Positions 9,984 to 21,794 of a stretch of DNA of 39,834 bases are shown in pieces. The stretch is from Mycoemilia scoparia (Eukaryota > Kickxellomycota > Kickxellomycetes > Kickxellales > Kickxellaceae), in NCBI GenBank assembly GCA_027575805.1, contig JANBPU010000150.1:1-39834 (forward strand), read 5' to 3'. Made by a program: the position numbers and the translations under genes. The notes below the pieces were generated by a model, which made no database searches, was not told the origin of the DNA, and saw only the letters and a program-made list of their open reading frames with translations. Within the stretch, counting starts at the first letter, position 1. Each line of letters opens with the position of its first letter.

Positions 9984-10994
9984 ATGTTCGCTATGAATAA
10001 CCGTGCTGGTGCTTCCCTAGTTCTTAAAAGAGCAGGTAAGGGTCCTTATTATTACCCAGAGCAATAGTGATAATATGTTGTAAGGTTGTTGGCAATTTTA
10101 CTTCATTTGTCTGTCTTTATACAATATTGTTAGGTGTCCTTGGTTCCACTGCTACTCGCAATTCCCTAAGATTAAAGTAAGGCCTATTTTTGAGTTCTAT
10201 TCTAATTCCAAATTGTGAGCAAACGTCGTATCTAACCTAAAGTTGTATAATTGTCTATATTATACAGACCATTTATTGCTCCTACACTCAGAGTCTTAAG
10301 CACTAGCGCAAACCCAGTAAAGAGCCAAGGATCCTCCGCTACCAGTGGTAGTGTTGAGCAGACAAAAATCTCTGAGCTTGCAAAGAAGAACAGACCTATT
10401 TCTCCACACTTGACCATCTATCAGCCCCAAATTACATGGTACCTTAGTAGTGCCCACAGAATCACTGGCGTTGCTGTATGTGGTGGTAAGTAAAAACTTG
10501 TTATATTTCTATTTGACAATATATTCTGTGAACAATCAATAATATGTCTACAAATAAATATATATTAACATTCTACGCCTGATCCATCTACTTTCGACTA
10601 TAGCTGCTTACCTGGGATGTATTTCATTTGGCTTGGCTTCCCTTACCGGTGCTGCTGATTTAAGCTCCATGTCAGTTGCTTCATCAATTGCTTCTTCAGT
10701 TCCTACACCTTTGCTCATTTTGGTCAAGGCCTTTGTCTCTGGAACTTTCTCATTTCACTTCTTTAACGGTCTTCGTCACTTGGTAAGTCTTTTCGCGTGA
10801 TTATCAACACCGTATTCTTGTCACCGCTAATACCACTGCTATTACACTTTCTAATGTTTAACTAATTTTGATATGTTGATTTATTCTAGACCTGGGATAG
10901 TGGCCGTCAGCTTACCTTGAAGGGTGTTTATAACACTGCCTACGCCACTTTGGCTGGTACTGCTATCGCTACCACCTATTTTACTTTCTTTTAA
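9984..10994 (+). CDS. SDH3: succinate dehydrogenase cytochrome b560 subunit (SDHC / Sdh3)
   Basis: This is the membrane anchor of mitochondrial complex II, which passes electrons from succinate to ubiquinone in the inner membrane. Five exons join in frame: 9984-10035, 10134-10176, 10268-10485, 10604-10782 and 10890-10994, giving 198 aa. The first 50 or so residues are Arg, Ser and Ala rich and lack acids, as expected of a mitochondrial targeting sequence. The family signature SPHLTIYQPQ is at 77-86 and HRITG at 95-99 (quinone site). Motif HFFNGLRHLTWDSG at about 156-169 contains the expected heme b ligand, His156. Three hydrophobic segments fit three membrane helices. All introns are GT-AG and 91-118 nt. 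The first two exons are very short (52 and 43 nt) and would be missed by an ORF scan. Confidence 0.95.
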
Positions 10995-11665
10995 TTCATA
11001 GCCAATTAGAACCACATACATTTTTTAACAAATCTGTTCAATAATATAAATTGGACCATTGCATTCAACATACGTTGTTAAGATACAATAGGCAAGCGCT
11101 GAGAATGTAATAAAAGATATTCCGGTCTGTATTTAAAGTTTGGTCTTAATAATCTTTGCCAATCTTTATTCAATTTTAACTTCAATTGCTCTCTGGCTTT
11201 GCAGGATTTTGGTGGACATTTACTAACTTTTCATGATCTTTTCCCTATAAAAATGCAAAAAAGAGGCAGCATATTTTATTTTCTTTGGAATATCTTTGAA
11301 GTTTTAACCCAGCAAAGTACGTTAAAGTACCAATTAGTCCTGAGTTACTGTAAAAGAAAAGCGATTTAAAGTGGTCTTTGCCTAGCTAGATTTACAAAAA
11401 CCAATAACTTGAACTTAATACATTTCTAAGCTGTTACAATCGCGTATCATCAATTAGATTTATTGGGCTCAAAAGCTATATAAACAATTGGGGATTTCAC
11501 TGTAAAAGAGCTTCTCGTTTCTCACTTCTCTGACACATCTGAATCTAAATAAGCAATTGCAATATTCATTATATACTAAATTCCTATAAATATACACCAG
11601 CTTTTAAACCCACCATCAACACAACAGCATTAGTATTAATGGTAACGAGGTCTGTGGTTGATATT
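10995..11665. promoter_or_regulatory. 3' flank of SDHC and upstream region of array gene 1
   Basis: There is no gene here. The part at about 11150-11420 weakly resembles the upstream blocks of the other three array genes (a pattern of the form ttctttggaa...ctttgaa.tttaa.cc.a.aaagt.). The TATA box at 11477-11484 serves array gene 1. Confidence 0.5.
11477..11484 (+). promoter_or_regulatory. TATA box of array gene 1
   Basis: TATATAAA within gctatataaac, about 190 bases before the chosen ATG (11666). The context gctatataaa is shared with array gene 3. Confidence 0.65.
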
Positions 11666-14124
11666 ATGAGCGAAACAAACTACATTGAAAAGGCCATTTC
11701 CATTTTGGATTTCTTGATATCATCTAAGTTTGATATAACATCTGATAATCTGCCTAACCCAAAGGGTCTCCTCGAAATGTTTTTAAAAATTGATTTTGAT
11801 GCTATCGCGCTTTGTAATGTCACATTGAAAGACTTTGAGGGAGAATACGATGATTATTGTCAATGGCTGGAAAAGATAGAAGGTATGAGGAGTGCTACAG
11901 ATATACTTTCTAGGATACACTCTAGTCCTCATGCAAGAAAGTTTTTTAGGGATCTCAATTTGGAAATCATGGTAAGCCAGATGAATGCCACATTCTGATG
12001 CTACAAACAGTTTTCTAAATGCTGTTATATAACTGACAGGTATTTTCAAATATACCAGAATTCCATTTACACTGGTAGAGCCAAAAAGGAAGGCCTGTTA
12101 GCTTTAAAGAAATTTGTTGATTATGCCGAGCCATTCAATACTGATCGCAGTAATGGCATCTTGAAGAAGATCAATGTTTTCCTAAAGATGTTTGACCTAT
12201 ACAACATGAAATTCGATAAAGTTACACATATTGACCAATATTTGGAGTTTACTAAAGATATTGAGTTGGGTTTCAAATATATCACTGACACCCAACATAG
12301 AGGCAAGTACTCAAACTATTTATACAAGTATTTTATAGGCATCCAATTCATATATACATTGTCCTAGTACGTACTAATATGTAAATTTAAATAAATGGTA
12401 TTGAAAAATTGTAGCCGAGATACGGAAAAATCTTACTGATGCTGTAGCGAATGGAAGGAGTATATGGATGCGGAAGTCAGCCTGGATGGAATTATGTAAC
12501 CTGATCCAATACCTTGATTACGTAAATGTATGTCAATTCTTTTACTATCTTTAAATTGTTATAAAACTATGCTTTATCAGAGCTCCAACCCATTAATTGT
12601 GTATTGTGGTTATATAGCTAGTAAGAGATCTCAATATTCGATCAATCGTAAGAAATGCCAAAATACCAATTATTAATGTCCATGAATAATTTGAAGACCA
12701 GATACCAAGAATCATACTAAATATTTTTAATGATTACAAAATAGCATGGTTTAGGCTATGGTAACCACTTTGATTATATTCTTGACTACCATGATCTTCC
12801 AGAACGGAAAAGCTTTATGGGCAAAGTTGACTATATTATTACAAAGATTAGACCTCATTATGAAAAGTTAATTAACCGGATAATTGATAGGAGAACCGAG
12901 TACACCCAAGACGCAGATAAACAAATCGTGGCTGTAAATCCAAAGATCAAAATCTGGAACTTTGGTTACCATTATAACAAATTCAAAGACAGGCTAGACT
13001 TTAGCCAGGCAAAGATAGTTCAAGGCGAGCGCTATATGCTTTCCAAAGTAATTGCCAAAGTCTTCGATGTTTTTGCCTCATCCACAGGATATGAGATTTG
13101 CAATGATGATGTGGAGCACTACCCTGTTGGGGTCAATGTGGCTTTGAAGTGTAAAGTTATTTCTAGTAATAGCAAAAAAACCCAAATGTACGTTTATATC
13201 GGTCTCTGCAAAAGAAACGAGGAACACAACTATCACTTCAAATACATTCACAGAGATACTAGCGATGATTACAGTATTCCCTGCATAATGATGGATCTAC
13301 CTCTTGCTGACCAAGATAGCAGTGCTGACTTTGAGGATTTCATGATCAAATTCGACGATGTACTTGCATTATTCCAAATGTTTGGCAAAGTTGCCTACTA
13401 TGCTATCTTCCAACCCAAATTTCTTCCCAGATACAATACGCCTAATCTCAGAACTATGGAAAATCCACATTTAAAACTCAAATTATTTGAAACTATATTC
13501 AAAAACATCGTTCACGAACCAAATATTCTTCGAGACATTGTATCTCCCACACATGCGCTAGTGAAACTTAATATCGAGTCGGAGAATGATGAGTTTGTAC
13601 AAGCGTCAAACCAATTGAAAGATTTATACAAGTGTCATAACATATTGAAAAGTATGAATTGTTTAGTCGGATGGAAATTTGCTCAATTCATGTACTCTGA
13701 AACCTATTGTGATATAATTATCCAAGATTTGCTGAATAAAGAATATCATAGGCTTTGCAACAATTATTTGCAACTAGATTATGACATCAATGAAAATGTT
13801 ACTCCATTTACCGAAAATACCCAACATCTGCAATTGGAGTTTTTGCCTGATAGTTACTTTAAACTGTATGCTAATTTGGTCTATGCAAATATTTACTACG
13901 TGTTGGAGCAAACTAATATCGACAGCAATGATATTAGCCAAAAATTAATGAGGTTTATACTCAAGCTGTGCTACAACATTGGATACAACATAATTGCTAA
14001 TGGTGACGACAGTAGCAATGGTAATAGTGGTGATAGATGTAGCAGTAGAGGGAGAAGAGGATTTAAGTCTCAAATTGAAAGCCTGCTTAGATCCGAGATT
14101 GTAATTGACATATATGATAAATAA
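11666..14124 (+). CDS. M3-peptidase-like protein, catalytically dead (array gene 1)
   Basis: Five exons, set by aligning the four copies: 11666-11971, 12059-12302, 12415-12521, 12618-12647 and 12745-14124, giving 688 aa with no internal stop. The length and landmark order match cytosolic thimet oligopeptidase / saccharolysin. Landmarks are an N-terminal helical domain, a GLGYGNHFDYILDY segment like the family's LGFxTHADYxLxxxM, IKIWNFGYHY like the family's I.AWD..YY, and DDVLALFQMFGKVAYY where the active enzyme has DEVxTLFHEFGHALH. The zinc motif HEFGH is QMFGK (440-444; bases 13375-13389), so both histidines and the catalytic glutamate are gone; the third ligand Glu is retained (about 468, TMENP). 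Intron 2 begins with GC. An in-frame ATG at 11639 would add nine residues; 11666 was chosen because copies 3 and 4 align there. There is no signal peptide, so a cytosolic location is inferred. Confidence 0.85.
12303..12414 (+). other. GC-AG intron (array gene 1, intron 2)
   Basis: The donor reads AGAG|GCAAGT and the acceptor ttgtag. Only this boundary gives the phase (1) needed to enter exon 3 in the frame conserved in the other copies. The nearby GT of gtactc would put exon 3 in the wrong frame. Confidence 0.75.
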
Positions 14125-14997
14125 GAGCTATGACTATAAAAAAGGTTGAAAATCTTTTAATGTATCTTTATTATTTCAATAAATTTAATGTTTTTATTAT
14201 TTTATCTGTTTCTTGCAAAGTATCATGCTTCAATATATTTTATGGCAAAATTATACTTAATGTAGCACCAGATAAATTGCCCATTTTTGATATCAATAAT
14301 ATAATATCGGTTTAATGATATCACAGCTCGAGTGAGACTAAAATTCACTTGGTCTTATAAACGAAACTCATTTTATGTTCCCTATCCTTTTTTTACAGAT
14401 AAACGTGATTTTATGTGGATTATAATACCCAAGTTTTTAAAGTGATTTGATCAAATAATTAATGATGATTAGGTGTCAACCCTAATCTGGTGAAAATTGG
14501 AATTGGAAGCCATCTTTGGAATTGTTTCGAGTTGACATCTCTTTGAAGATTTTTTATCAGTCTGCAAGCCACCACATTACAACAAAAAATGGAAAACATA
14601 TGAAAGTTATAAAAAAGACATTTAAAGGTGCAATATTATTTGTTTCCTTTTAAAAACATTATTGGATTTAAAACCCAATAAACGCTACACATTTTGGTAG
14701 CATTCGGTTCTAGTTTGCTGCCAAAGCCAAGAATCTCATGAAAATAACCAAATATATTTACATGCACCTTTATTGCTCTTTCAATAAAATCATTAGTTCT
14801 TTAGAATTTTTATTAAAATGTTACTATACGATATATTATTGAAGTTTTCGCACAATTTATCCTAATGGTATAAATACACAGCTTGTCCATATAATTTAGG
14901 AAAGTTTACTATTTCAATGTTATTCTTTACTTGAATTACAACTCTATCTATAACTCTACTAAATAAACAAACAATATACTCGTTATTAATTTTTACA
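14125..14997. promoter_or_regulatory. intergenic between array genes 1 and 2, with duplicated upstream block
   Basis: There is no gene. About 14465-14760 is alignable by eye with the sequence upstream of array genes 3 and 4. Examples are caaccctaatctggtgaaaattgg against ccaactccaacctgaacgatatt, and ggatttaaaacccaa against gaatttaaggcccaa. The TATA box is at 14869-14876. Confidence 0.55.
14869..14876 (+). promoter_or_regulatory. TATA box of array gene 2
   Basis: TATAAATA within ggtataaatacacag, about 125 bases before the ATG at 14998. Confidence 0.65.
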
Positions 14998-17360
14998 ATG
15001 ATACTTCCAATGCCAACGTTAGTAGGAAAAGGAAAAACTTATATTGATGATCTTGTTCTCTACGCCAAATCGCTACCGTCATCTGAAGGAGAAATAAAAC
15101 TCAAGACAGAATCTCTTGCAAGGTGTTTTATTGAAATGTATTGTGGGTTTAAATTGGAAGATCTGAAATTCAAGATCTCTGAAGTTAAATCCAACTACGA
15201 AACGTATCGCAGGAGAGTCGAGATAGCTGTTGGTGTAATGAATAGTGCAGAAATACTGTCAAAGCTTCATTCTAATTTTGAAGCCAGAAAATTTTTTTTC
15301 GATGTTGGAAGAATTATCCAGGTAACGTAAATATATACAGCAGCTTGGATATAAGCCAAACCACGATGATTTATAGACCCAACTAACAAGATATCCAATT
15401 TCATTTATATAATAGAACATCCTTTTTCGTAAGGTACACAAAGGAGATGACTTGCACGATATCGTAAAGTTTATTGATCCAGTTAATCCAAGATACCTTG
15501 TGCATGACGACGAAATTTTGAACAAAGTCAAAACGTTCCTCAAGTTGTTTCATTTCTACAATTTAAAGCTTGACAGAAACACGGATACTTACAAGTTTTA
15601 TGAGCACAATGAAGACGCAGATTTTGCTTTAGATGAAGTTTATATTGTTCGAGATATTGGCAAGTATAAACACTATATATTAATTTAACTTGTTGTACTG
15701 GTTTGAAACATTATAACAGAGGCACATATATGTTTATAACCTAAATAATATAGGAGAAACCCCAAGGCGTGAGCTCATTGAAAAACTTGAAAAAGCTAAT
15801 GATGAATCTAAGCGAAAGAAGCTCTGGATTGAGCTATCCGAGGTCCTTGAATACTCTAATTACATGACCATAGCAAAAGACCACAATAAGCGATCAATTG
15901 TAAGTAATACAGAAAATACTTGATAGCCCAATTAAATGAATGGTTTAGAGCTGTAAAACTAAAAAGCCATTCAATCTGTTTTAAATACAAACTCATGGCA
16001 GCAAGGTCTGAAGTACAGTGACTATTTTGATTATCTCCTTGACAAAAATGTTCTCCAAGGCAGAGATGAGTTCATGAAAGAAATTGATCAGTTAATTGAG
16101 GCCATCACACCTCAATACAACGCATTAATACGTAGATTGTTGACTATGTATGCTGCAAACGGTGAAGAAGGGACTGCATTATCTAGATATGAGACACCAG
16201 TGATCAAAGCTTGGGACTTTGATTATCTATTTTACAACTTCAAAAATAGCGATGACTTTAAACTGGCAAAATTGGTTCCAAATGCATCTTTCACATTGTC
16301 GAAAGCAATTGATGCATGCCTAGAAATTTTCAGATTATCTACTGGATATGACGTCAGTGTTGATAATACAAAGGACCACTTTGGGTGGGCTAGCAATGTT
16401 GTGAAATATAAAGTCACTCTTAAAGGTGATGTAAAACCACAAATGTATTTGTACTTGGATGTGTACGTTAGAGATGAGATCCTAGACGATGAATTCGAAT
16501 ATATTAGGAGCGATATTAGCAGCGATGGTACTCCTTGTGCAGCAATGTCCATACCGATAGTTTTTGAAGAAGAAGGTGATGAAGAATATAATTATGAAGG
16601 TTGTTTTGAATCAATCGAGGTATGTTTTTATAAGCTACGCTGGATGTTTGAATTATTTGGCAAAGCAGCCTACTATGCTGTCTTTCAGCCCACCTTTTTG
16701 CCCAGTCACCAGACGCCCGATACCAGAACCTTGGAAAATGAGAATTTCAAGATCGAGTTCTTTAAACACATGTTTACAAGTATGATGTACGAATCTAATA
16801 TTCTCCAAGAAATAGTATGGCCTGGGTATGAGCTAGCAAAAATTGATTATGGTTCAGAGAATGACAAGTTCGCACAAACTGAAAATGAATTGGTATCTTT
16901 TCACAGATACCAACATATAAAAGAATGTATGCAAACCTTAGTTGGCTGGAAATTTGCTGAGCGCATGTATTCGGTTGTAAAAAATAATGAATCTCCTAAA
17001 GATTCTTTATGTAAATTATACAACAATCTTTACAAAATGTACTTGCAACTGTACTATGACTCCTGCAATAACATACCTCTATTCACGGAAAATACCGACC
17101 TTTTCTACCCAGAAAGTATGTCGGAAAATTACTTTAGGTGTTGGGCATATTTGGTTTATGCAAACATTCGTTATAAAATGGAGCAAGAAAATAACACATT
17201 CTATAGTATGTGTGGCCGAATTTTACATTTTATGGCTAGACTATGCGACAACATCAGATCGAATAAAGAAAACATTAACACCTGTAGTTTCAGATATCTA
17301 CTGGAAAGGACACTTGGTTCCGAGATAGATATAAATATCTTCTCTAAATTCGAGATGTAG
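14998..17360 (+). CDS. M3-peptidase-like protein, catalytically dead (array gene 2)
   Basis: Four exons: 14998-15321, 15434-15659, 15754-15899 and 16002-17360, giving 684 aa. This is the only copy in which exon 3 and the 30-nt microexon of the others are fused; the join falls exactly at 15869/15870, so one intron has been lost cleanly. The M3 landmarks are GLKYSDYFDYLLDK, IKAWDFDYLF and FELFGKAAYYAVFQ, with HEFGH replaced by ELFGK (449-453; bases 16650-16664). The downstream Glu is kept (about 477, TLENE). An acidic insert (EEEGDEEYNYE) lies between the beta-strand region and the former active-site helix. Intron 2 uses a GC donor. The N-terminus differs from the other copies (MILPMPTLVGKGKTYIDDL), but KTYIDDL then aligns with copies 3 and 4. 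Enzymatic activity as a zinc peptidase is not expected; a binding or scaffolding role is inference only. Confidence 0.85.
15660..15753 (+). other. GC-AG intron (array gene 2, intron 2)
   Basis: The donor reads ATTG|GCAAGT and the acceptor aatatag. Phase 1 is required for exon 3 (GA GAA ACC CCA AGG); the alternative GT donor (gtataa) would run into a stop codon within a few codons. Confidence 0.8.
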
Positions 17361-17540
17361 ACTCAGCAAGGATTTAGAAGAATAGCTTTTAGCTTATTTT
17401 CAGCTTCCATCAGAATTTATAGCCATAAAAGCAAACATCTAAACTATAGCTTTGAGTTGCCCATTTTAGGTTTGTGTTTGATTATAATTAAACTTCAATT
17501 GCACAGAGAACTACTACAATATTATTTCACTAAATCAATG

Positions 17541-17672
17541 TGATTAAAGTTCACAAGGCCTTAGGCAAAAAGGGCCACCCCCAGGAATTACATAGTAAAC
17601 GGCTTGTGATTGGCCCAAAATCCGAGGATCCATTCCTTTCTACCATAGATTCAATCACTAGTGAAATCTTGT
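17541..17672 (+). repeat. dispersed 120-bp repeat, copy 1
   Basis: Starts attaaagttcacaaggcc ttaggcaa and ends gattcaatcactagtgaaatc. It matches copies at 24380-24505 and 32653-32778 along its whole length, with a conserved middle (tgattggcccaaaatccgagg) and end. It has no ORF and no inverted ends. A tRNA-like B box is conceivable in gattcaatcac but imperfect. Confidence 0.65.
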
Positions 17673-18346
17673 TATATATAAAAACATATATTCTTAAACT
17701 TAATGCTAACACTTTGACTCATTTTGGGCATTTCCAGAGTGTCAAATACATAAATTCAATAATACACAGTTGCCATAAAGTTTTGTCATTAAATAGTTTT
17801 GAAGTATATTTTTTACATAAATTTTGATGTGATAACAAATGTATATTTCCATTTGAATTGGGCAAAGCATACCCAGTAATAAAAAGGGAAATAAGCTCTT
17901 TTGCATCTTTATGGGGAGCTTGTTGAAACTTTTATGCGGATTTCCAATTTTAACGAGAACTCGCATTTAATGCCAACTCCAACCTGAACGATATTAGAAT
18001 CGCAGTGTATCTTTGAAATTGTTTTCGAATTTACTTCTTCCTTTGAAGATTGTCACTAATACCTAAAAGTTTCTATTAAAGCGAAAGAAATATGGCATTC
18101 TAATTATCTTAAAACGAGGCCAAATATGCGGTGTGATTTATTTCCTTTGAAAGTTCTTTGAATTTAAGGCCCAAAAGTCTGCGTTTTAAAAGCTTTTCAC
18201 TCTGCATTATTACCAAAGCAAAGAATTAATCGCATGTCTTTTTATTGCATTTTCAATAGCTCCTTCAATTCTTTAAAATCAGCTACATAGCCAAGAGGAC
18301 ATCTATATATTGCAAAGCTGATACCAGTACATTAATACTCAAATGC

Positions 18347-18354
18347 TATATAAA
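18347..18354 (+). promoter_or_regulatory. TATA box of array gene 3
   Basis: TATATAAA within gctatataaatcc, about 140 bases before the ATG at 18492, with the same gctatataaa context as array gene 1. Confidence 0.65.
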
Positions 18355-18491
18355 TCCAGCTACCATCCATTCCTTGGGGAAATATCTGCTTCAATAGTAA
18401 TCTTTACTTGAGTTCAACATTATCGGGTCACGCATTAAATAGCCTATCTACCTTACCCCGAATAACAGCATTGGTCTCAACGTCAGCAATA

Positions 18492-20952
18492 ATGAGCAAC
18501 AGAAAAACCTACATAGACCTACTTTTAGATTCTCTGCAATCTGCAATGCCATCTGGTCAAGATTTGTCAACTGATAATATGCCTGATTTCGATGCTATCC
18601 TTGATGCGCTCCACGATTTTTCTTTGGAGAGTATAAAACTCTCCAGTTTTTCAATCTCAAAGCTTGTAGCCGATTACGATGATTACTGCAAAAAGGTCGA
18701 GTTTGTTGAGGGAATACAGAATGCAGCAGATATATTGGAGATTCTCCATCCCAATTCCTATGCTAGTGAATATTTTAGGCTTCTCTCATTGAGAATCACG
18801 GTATGCTAATATATAAATACGTATACATATATATATATTAATTATGTTAATATTAATAAAGTTCTCTAATTAAAAAATACATGATTAACAACCACCTTCA
18901 TTAAATAAAATAGGAGATATTATATACTGAAGAGTCCAATGCAGAGTTTTTAAAGGCTATTCAGAAATATATATGCGAGACTGAAAAAATTGGCTCTAGT
19001 GAAAGCAAAGAAAATCTGAAAAAGGCCAAAGTCTTTCTAAAGATATTTGATCTTTATAATGTAAAATTTGGCAAGAACACAAATTTTATGCAGTACTCCA
19101 AGCACTTTAAAGATGTACTAAATGATATGTCGGAATTGGAAGATAATGTACAACTAAGCAAGTATAGAGGCTATTCATACAAATAAGTTTAAATAGTATA
19201 CGTTATTGCTTTGACAGATACTAATCTATACGCCTATAAAAATTAAAATGTAGTTGATCAGCATGATGAGATCGTTAGACTTATGCATTCTGAAGAAGAG
19301 TCAGATCGAAGGAATATTTGGATGGACTTGCGAGAGAAGATAGGATATACTCTCTATATAAAAGTAAGTGGTTTATTTAAATTTTGTTGGTACTATATTA
19401 AAGTCTACACTTTCTGTATACAGATTTCTAATCGGTTATCTATCATCTCAATAATATAGCTTGTACATGACCTGAATCTCCTGTCAAAGGTAAGCAATGT
19501 GCAATTCCACAGCATCGGTGTACATATTAGTTTGAAATTGAAATTAAAATCTCTTTTATCTGTTATATAAATTCTCATTAGAAAGGTTTGAATTATCGTG
19601 ATGGCTTTGATTATATGCTTGACTGTAACCTCCTCCAAAAGAGAAAAAAGCTCATGCGTGAAGTCGACAGTATGATTGAAGCGATAAAGCCACAATACAA
19701 AAAACTAATGAGAGAAATTTCCAAGGAGAATGCTAATGGCGATTCCACAGATGCTTCGAATAGTTCTGAAGCACCGCTGATAAAAGTTTGGGACTTCACT
19801 TACCTTTATGGCAAATTCGCAACTAGTGAAGACTTTCTATTGGAAAATGCTGTTAAAGGCGGGGTATACACTCTACCACAAACCATTTATCAAGCTCTCT
19901 GGGTTTTCGAAATGTTCACAGGATATAATATCAATTGCGATAATTCTAAAAAACATTTCGTGTGGGCTGATCATGTCAAAAAGTATATAGTCACTGACAG
20001 AAGCGATGGTAACCCCCAGATGTATATTTATGCCGATTTTTACAGGAATGGCAGATCAGAAGATCCTCAATTCAAATACCTTGGCGGTGACACCGATAAT
20101 TCCAGTATTCCTTGCATAGTAATTTATCTTCCAGTTATTGAGGAAAGCAGCCAAAATTTTCAATCTGCTAATATCAGATTTAGCGGGGTTGAACATATAT
20201 TCGAAATATTTGGAAAGATAACCTACTACACTCTCTTTAAGCCCAAGTTTCTTGGCAACCACAAATCACCCGAAAATACCAGAACTATGGAAACCCCGGG
20301 CTTCAAGCTCGAGCTCTTTAAACACATGTTCAAACATTTCATTTATGAGCCGCTTGTTCTTTGGAAAATCACCATTGATGACCATGACCTAAGAATGTCC
20401 ATGCCTGGTTCACAAGACCTCAGTTTTGAATTAGTCTCAAGCCAATTGAAACTAGCAAGAACGTATGATACCATAATAGAAGGTATGAATACCCTAGCTC
20501 AATGGAAATTTGCTGAACACATGTTCTCGGTTGTTGACTCTGATGAATTTCCCAAAGCCCAATTATATGAAAAGTATCACGAATTCTGTAACAAATATTT
20601 GTTACTAGATTTCGATGTGAACGAAATTACAAATCCATTTGGCGAGAGTTTTGATCCATTGTCTTTGGTAATTTTGCCAGATGAGTACTTTAATTTTTAT
20701 GCAAAATTGGTCTATGCCAATATCTATTATAAGCTGAAGCAAAAATGTAGAAATGAGAATTATATGTTTCAGGAATTAAAATGCTTTACGGAGAAACTAT
20801 GCGACAATATCAGATCCAATGGCGAAAATGGAAAGGTTCTTAATTATAGAGCTTTGGTTGAAAAGTCTCTTGAATCCAAGATAGAAATAGACATATTCAA
20901 CAAATATGATGACGCGAAAGCTAAAGGGGAAACCAGCTTTGGTAAAGATTGA
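18492..20952 (+). CDS. M3-peptidase-like protein, catalytically dead (array gene 3)
   Basis: Five exons: 18492-18800, 18914-19157, 19254-19363, 19460-19489 and 19582-20952, giving 687 aa, essentially the length of thimet oligopeptidase. The start MSNRKTYIDLLL aligns with copy 4 (MSDRKTYIDDLL). M3 landmarks in order are AADILEILHPNSYASEYF (the N-terminal helix pair), GLNYRDGFDYMLD, IKVWDFTYLYGKF, VEHIFEIFGKITYY in place of the HEFGH helix, TRTMETPGFKLELF with the retained Glu at about 468, and DEYFNFYAKLVYANIYY where active enzymes have YDAxYYGYLWSxVY. The zinc motif is EIFGK (439-443; bases 20203-20217). The flexible Gly-rich loop before the catalytic Tyr in active members is also missing. 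Intron 2 uses a GC donor. The C-terminus carries a short charged extension absent from copies 1 and 2. Confidence 0.85.
19158..19253 (+). other. GC-AG intron (array gene 3, intron 2)
   Basis: The donor reads CTAA|GCAAGT and the acceptor aatgtag, with phase 1 as in the other copies. The position aligns exactly with the GC donors of genes 1 and 2 and the GT donor of gene 4. Confidence 0.75.
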
Positions 20953-21794
20953 TCCTCGCAGCATTTGCAGTTTTTTCATTGTAGGCTTTATATTATATAT
21001 TTCATATTTTATTTCAATAAAGCAATACAGGCAGTATTAATCTTGGTCTTTATACTGATGGCTTGATCCATACTTACCCACAAATTCCTTTATCACTAAA
21101 AAGTGTTACATATATGGCTTTTATAAAATTTTATTATTATATAACTTTGAGGGTGTATTTTTGAAACCATTAACATAAATAAAATGCTTTCTACGTCGCA
21201 TCTTTATTTACAGAGAATAGAATCATAGCTGAATTATTGCTTAAGCTCTAATGTAAATTAAGATAATCAGAACAGATTAAATTATTTATCAACAACAATA
21301 CAATAAAAATGCGGCTTTCCAATTTTAGTGAGGAATCGCTTTTATTACCAACTCCAACTGTATCAAAGTTGGAATCATACATATATTTGGAAAAGCATCG
21401 AATTGGCATCCCTTTGAAATTTTCTCATCAATCCCCAAGCCACCACCTTGAAACAAAAAAGATTTTTAAATAACTTGATACCATTTATTACCTTTGTGGG
21501 CTCTTTGGATTTAAAATTCAAAAGTATACATTTTAATAATGTTTGGTTCTAATATAGTACCAAAGTAATGAATAGCTCATGTGAGTATTTATAAAGCCAT
21601 CTCCTTAGTGACCATCAATTCCTTGAAATTAATTGGCACTCAGAGAGATGCATTTCACTATGATGATGACATCAATACTTAAACATTCAAACACTATAAA
21701 TATACTTGTGACCCAACACACTTTAGGAGCTAATTGTTTCGATAATGTTCTTTTCTTTGGTTATAACTTCATATCAGTAAAAACAACAGCAACC
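20953..21794. promoter_or_regulatory. intergenic between array genes 3 and 4, with duplicated upstream block
   Basis: About 21307-21640 aligns with the upstream block of gene 3: tgcggctttccaatttta, ccaactccaact, ctttggatttaaaattcaaaagt, accaaagtaatgaat. There is no gene. The TATA box is at 21695-21702. An in-frame extension of exon 1 reaches back to 21633 but starts upstream of the TATA box, so it was not used. Confidence 0.55.
21695..21702 (+). promoter_or_regulatory. TATA box of array gene 4
   Basis: TATAAATA within acactataaatatac, about 100 bases before the ATG at 21795. Confidence 0.65.

Larger units (their letters stand above)
17361..18491. promoter_or_regulatory. intergenic between array genes 2 and 3
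   Basis: It contains a dispersed repeat copy at 17541-17672 and a conserved upstream block at about 17930-18300. The block starts tgcgg(a)tttccaatttta and shares ccaactccaac with the array gene 4 upstream region. The TATA box is at 18347-18354. A 95-codon frame at 17540-17827 overlaps the repeat and is not supported as a gene. Confidence 0.55.

Noticed and set aside
12817..14124. Array genes read as single-exon proteins of about 430 aa
   Set aside because: The alignable sequence and open frame continue upstream through four short introns in every copy. The joined length matches full-length M3 peptidases.
15665..15753. GT donor (gtataa) for array gene 2 intron 2, making it an ordinary GT-AG intron
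   Set aside because: It gives phase 2, and exon 3 would hit TGA after six codons. The GC donor five bases upstream restores the frame conserved in gene 4.
21633..21794. N-terminal extension of array gene 4 exon 1
   Set aside because: The frame is open, but it begins before the TATA box and has no counterpart in the sister genes, whose homology starts at MS(D/N)RKTYID.
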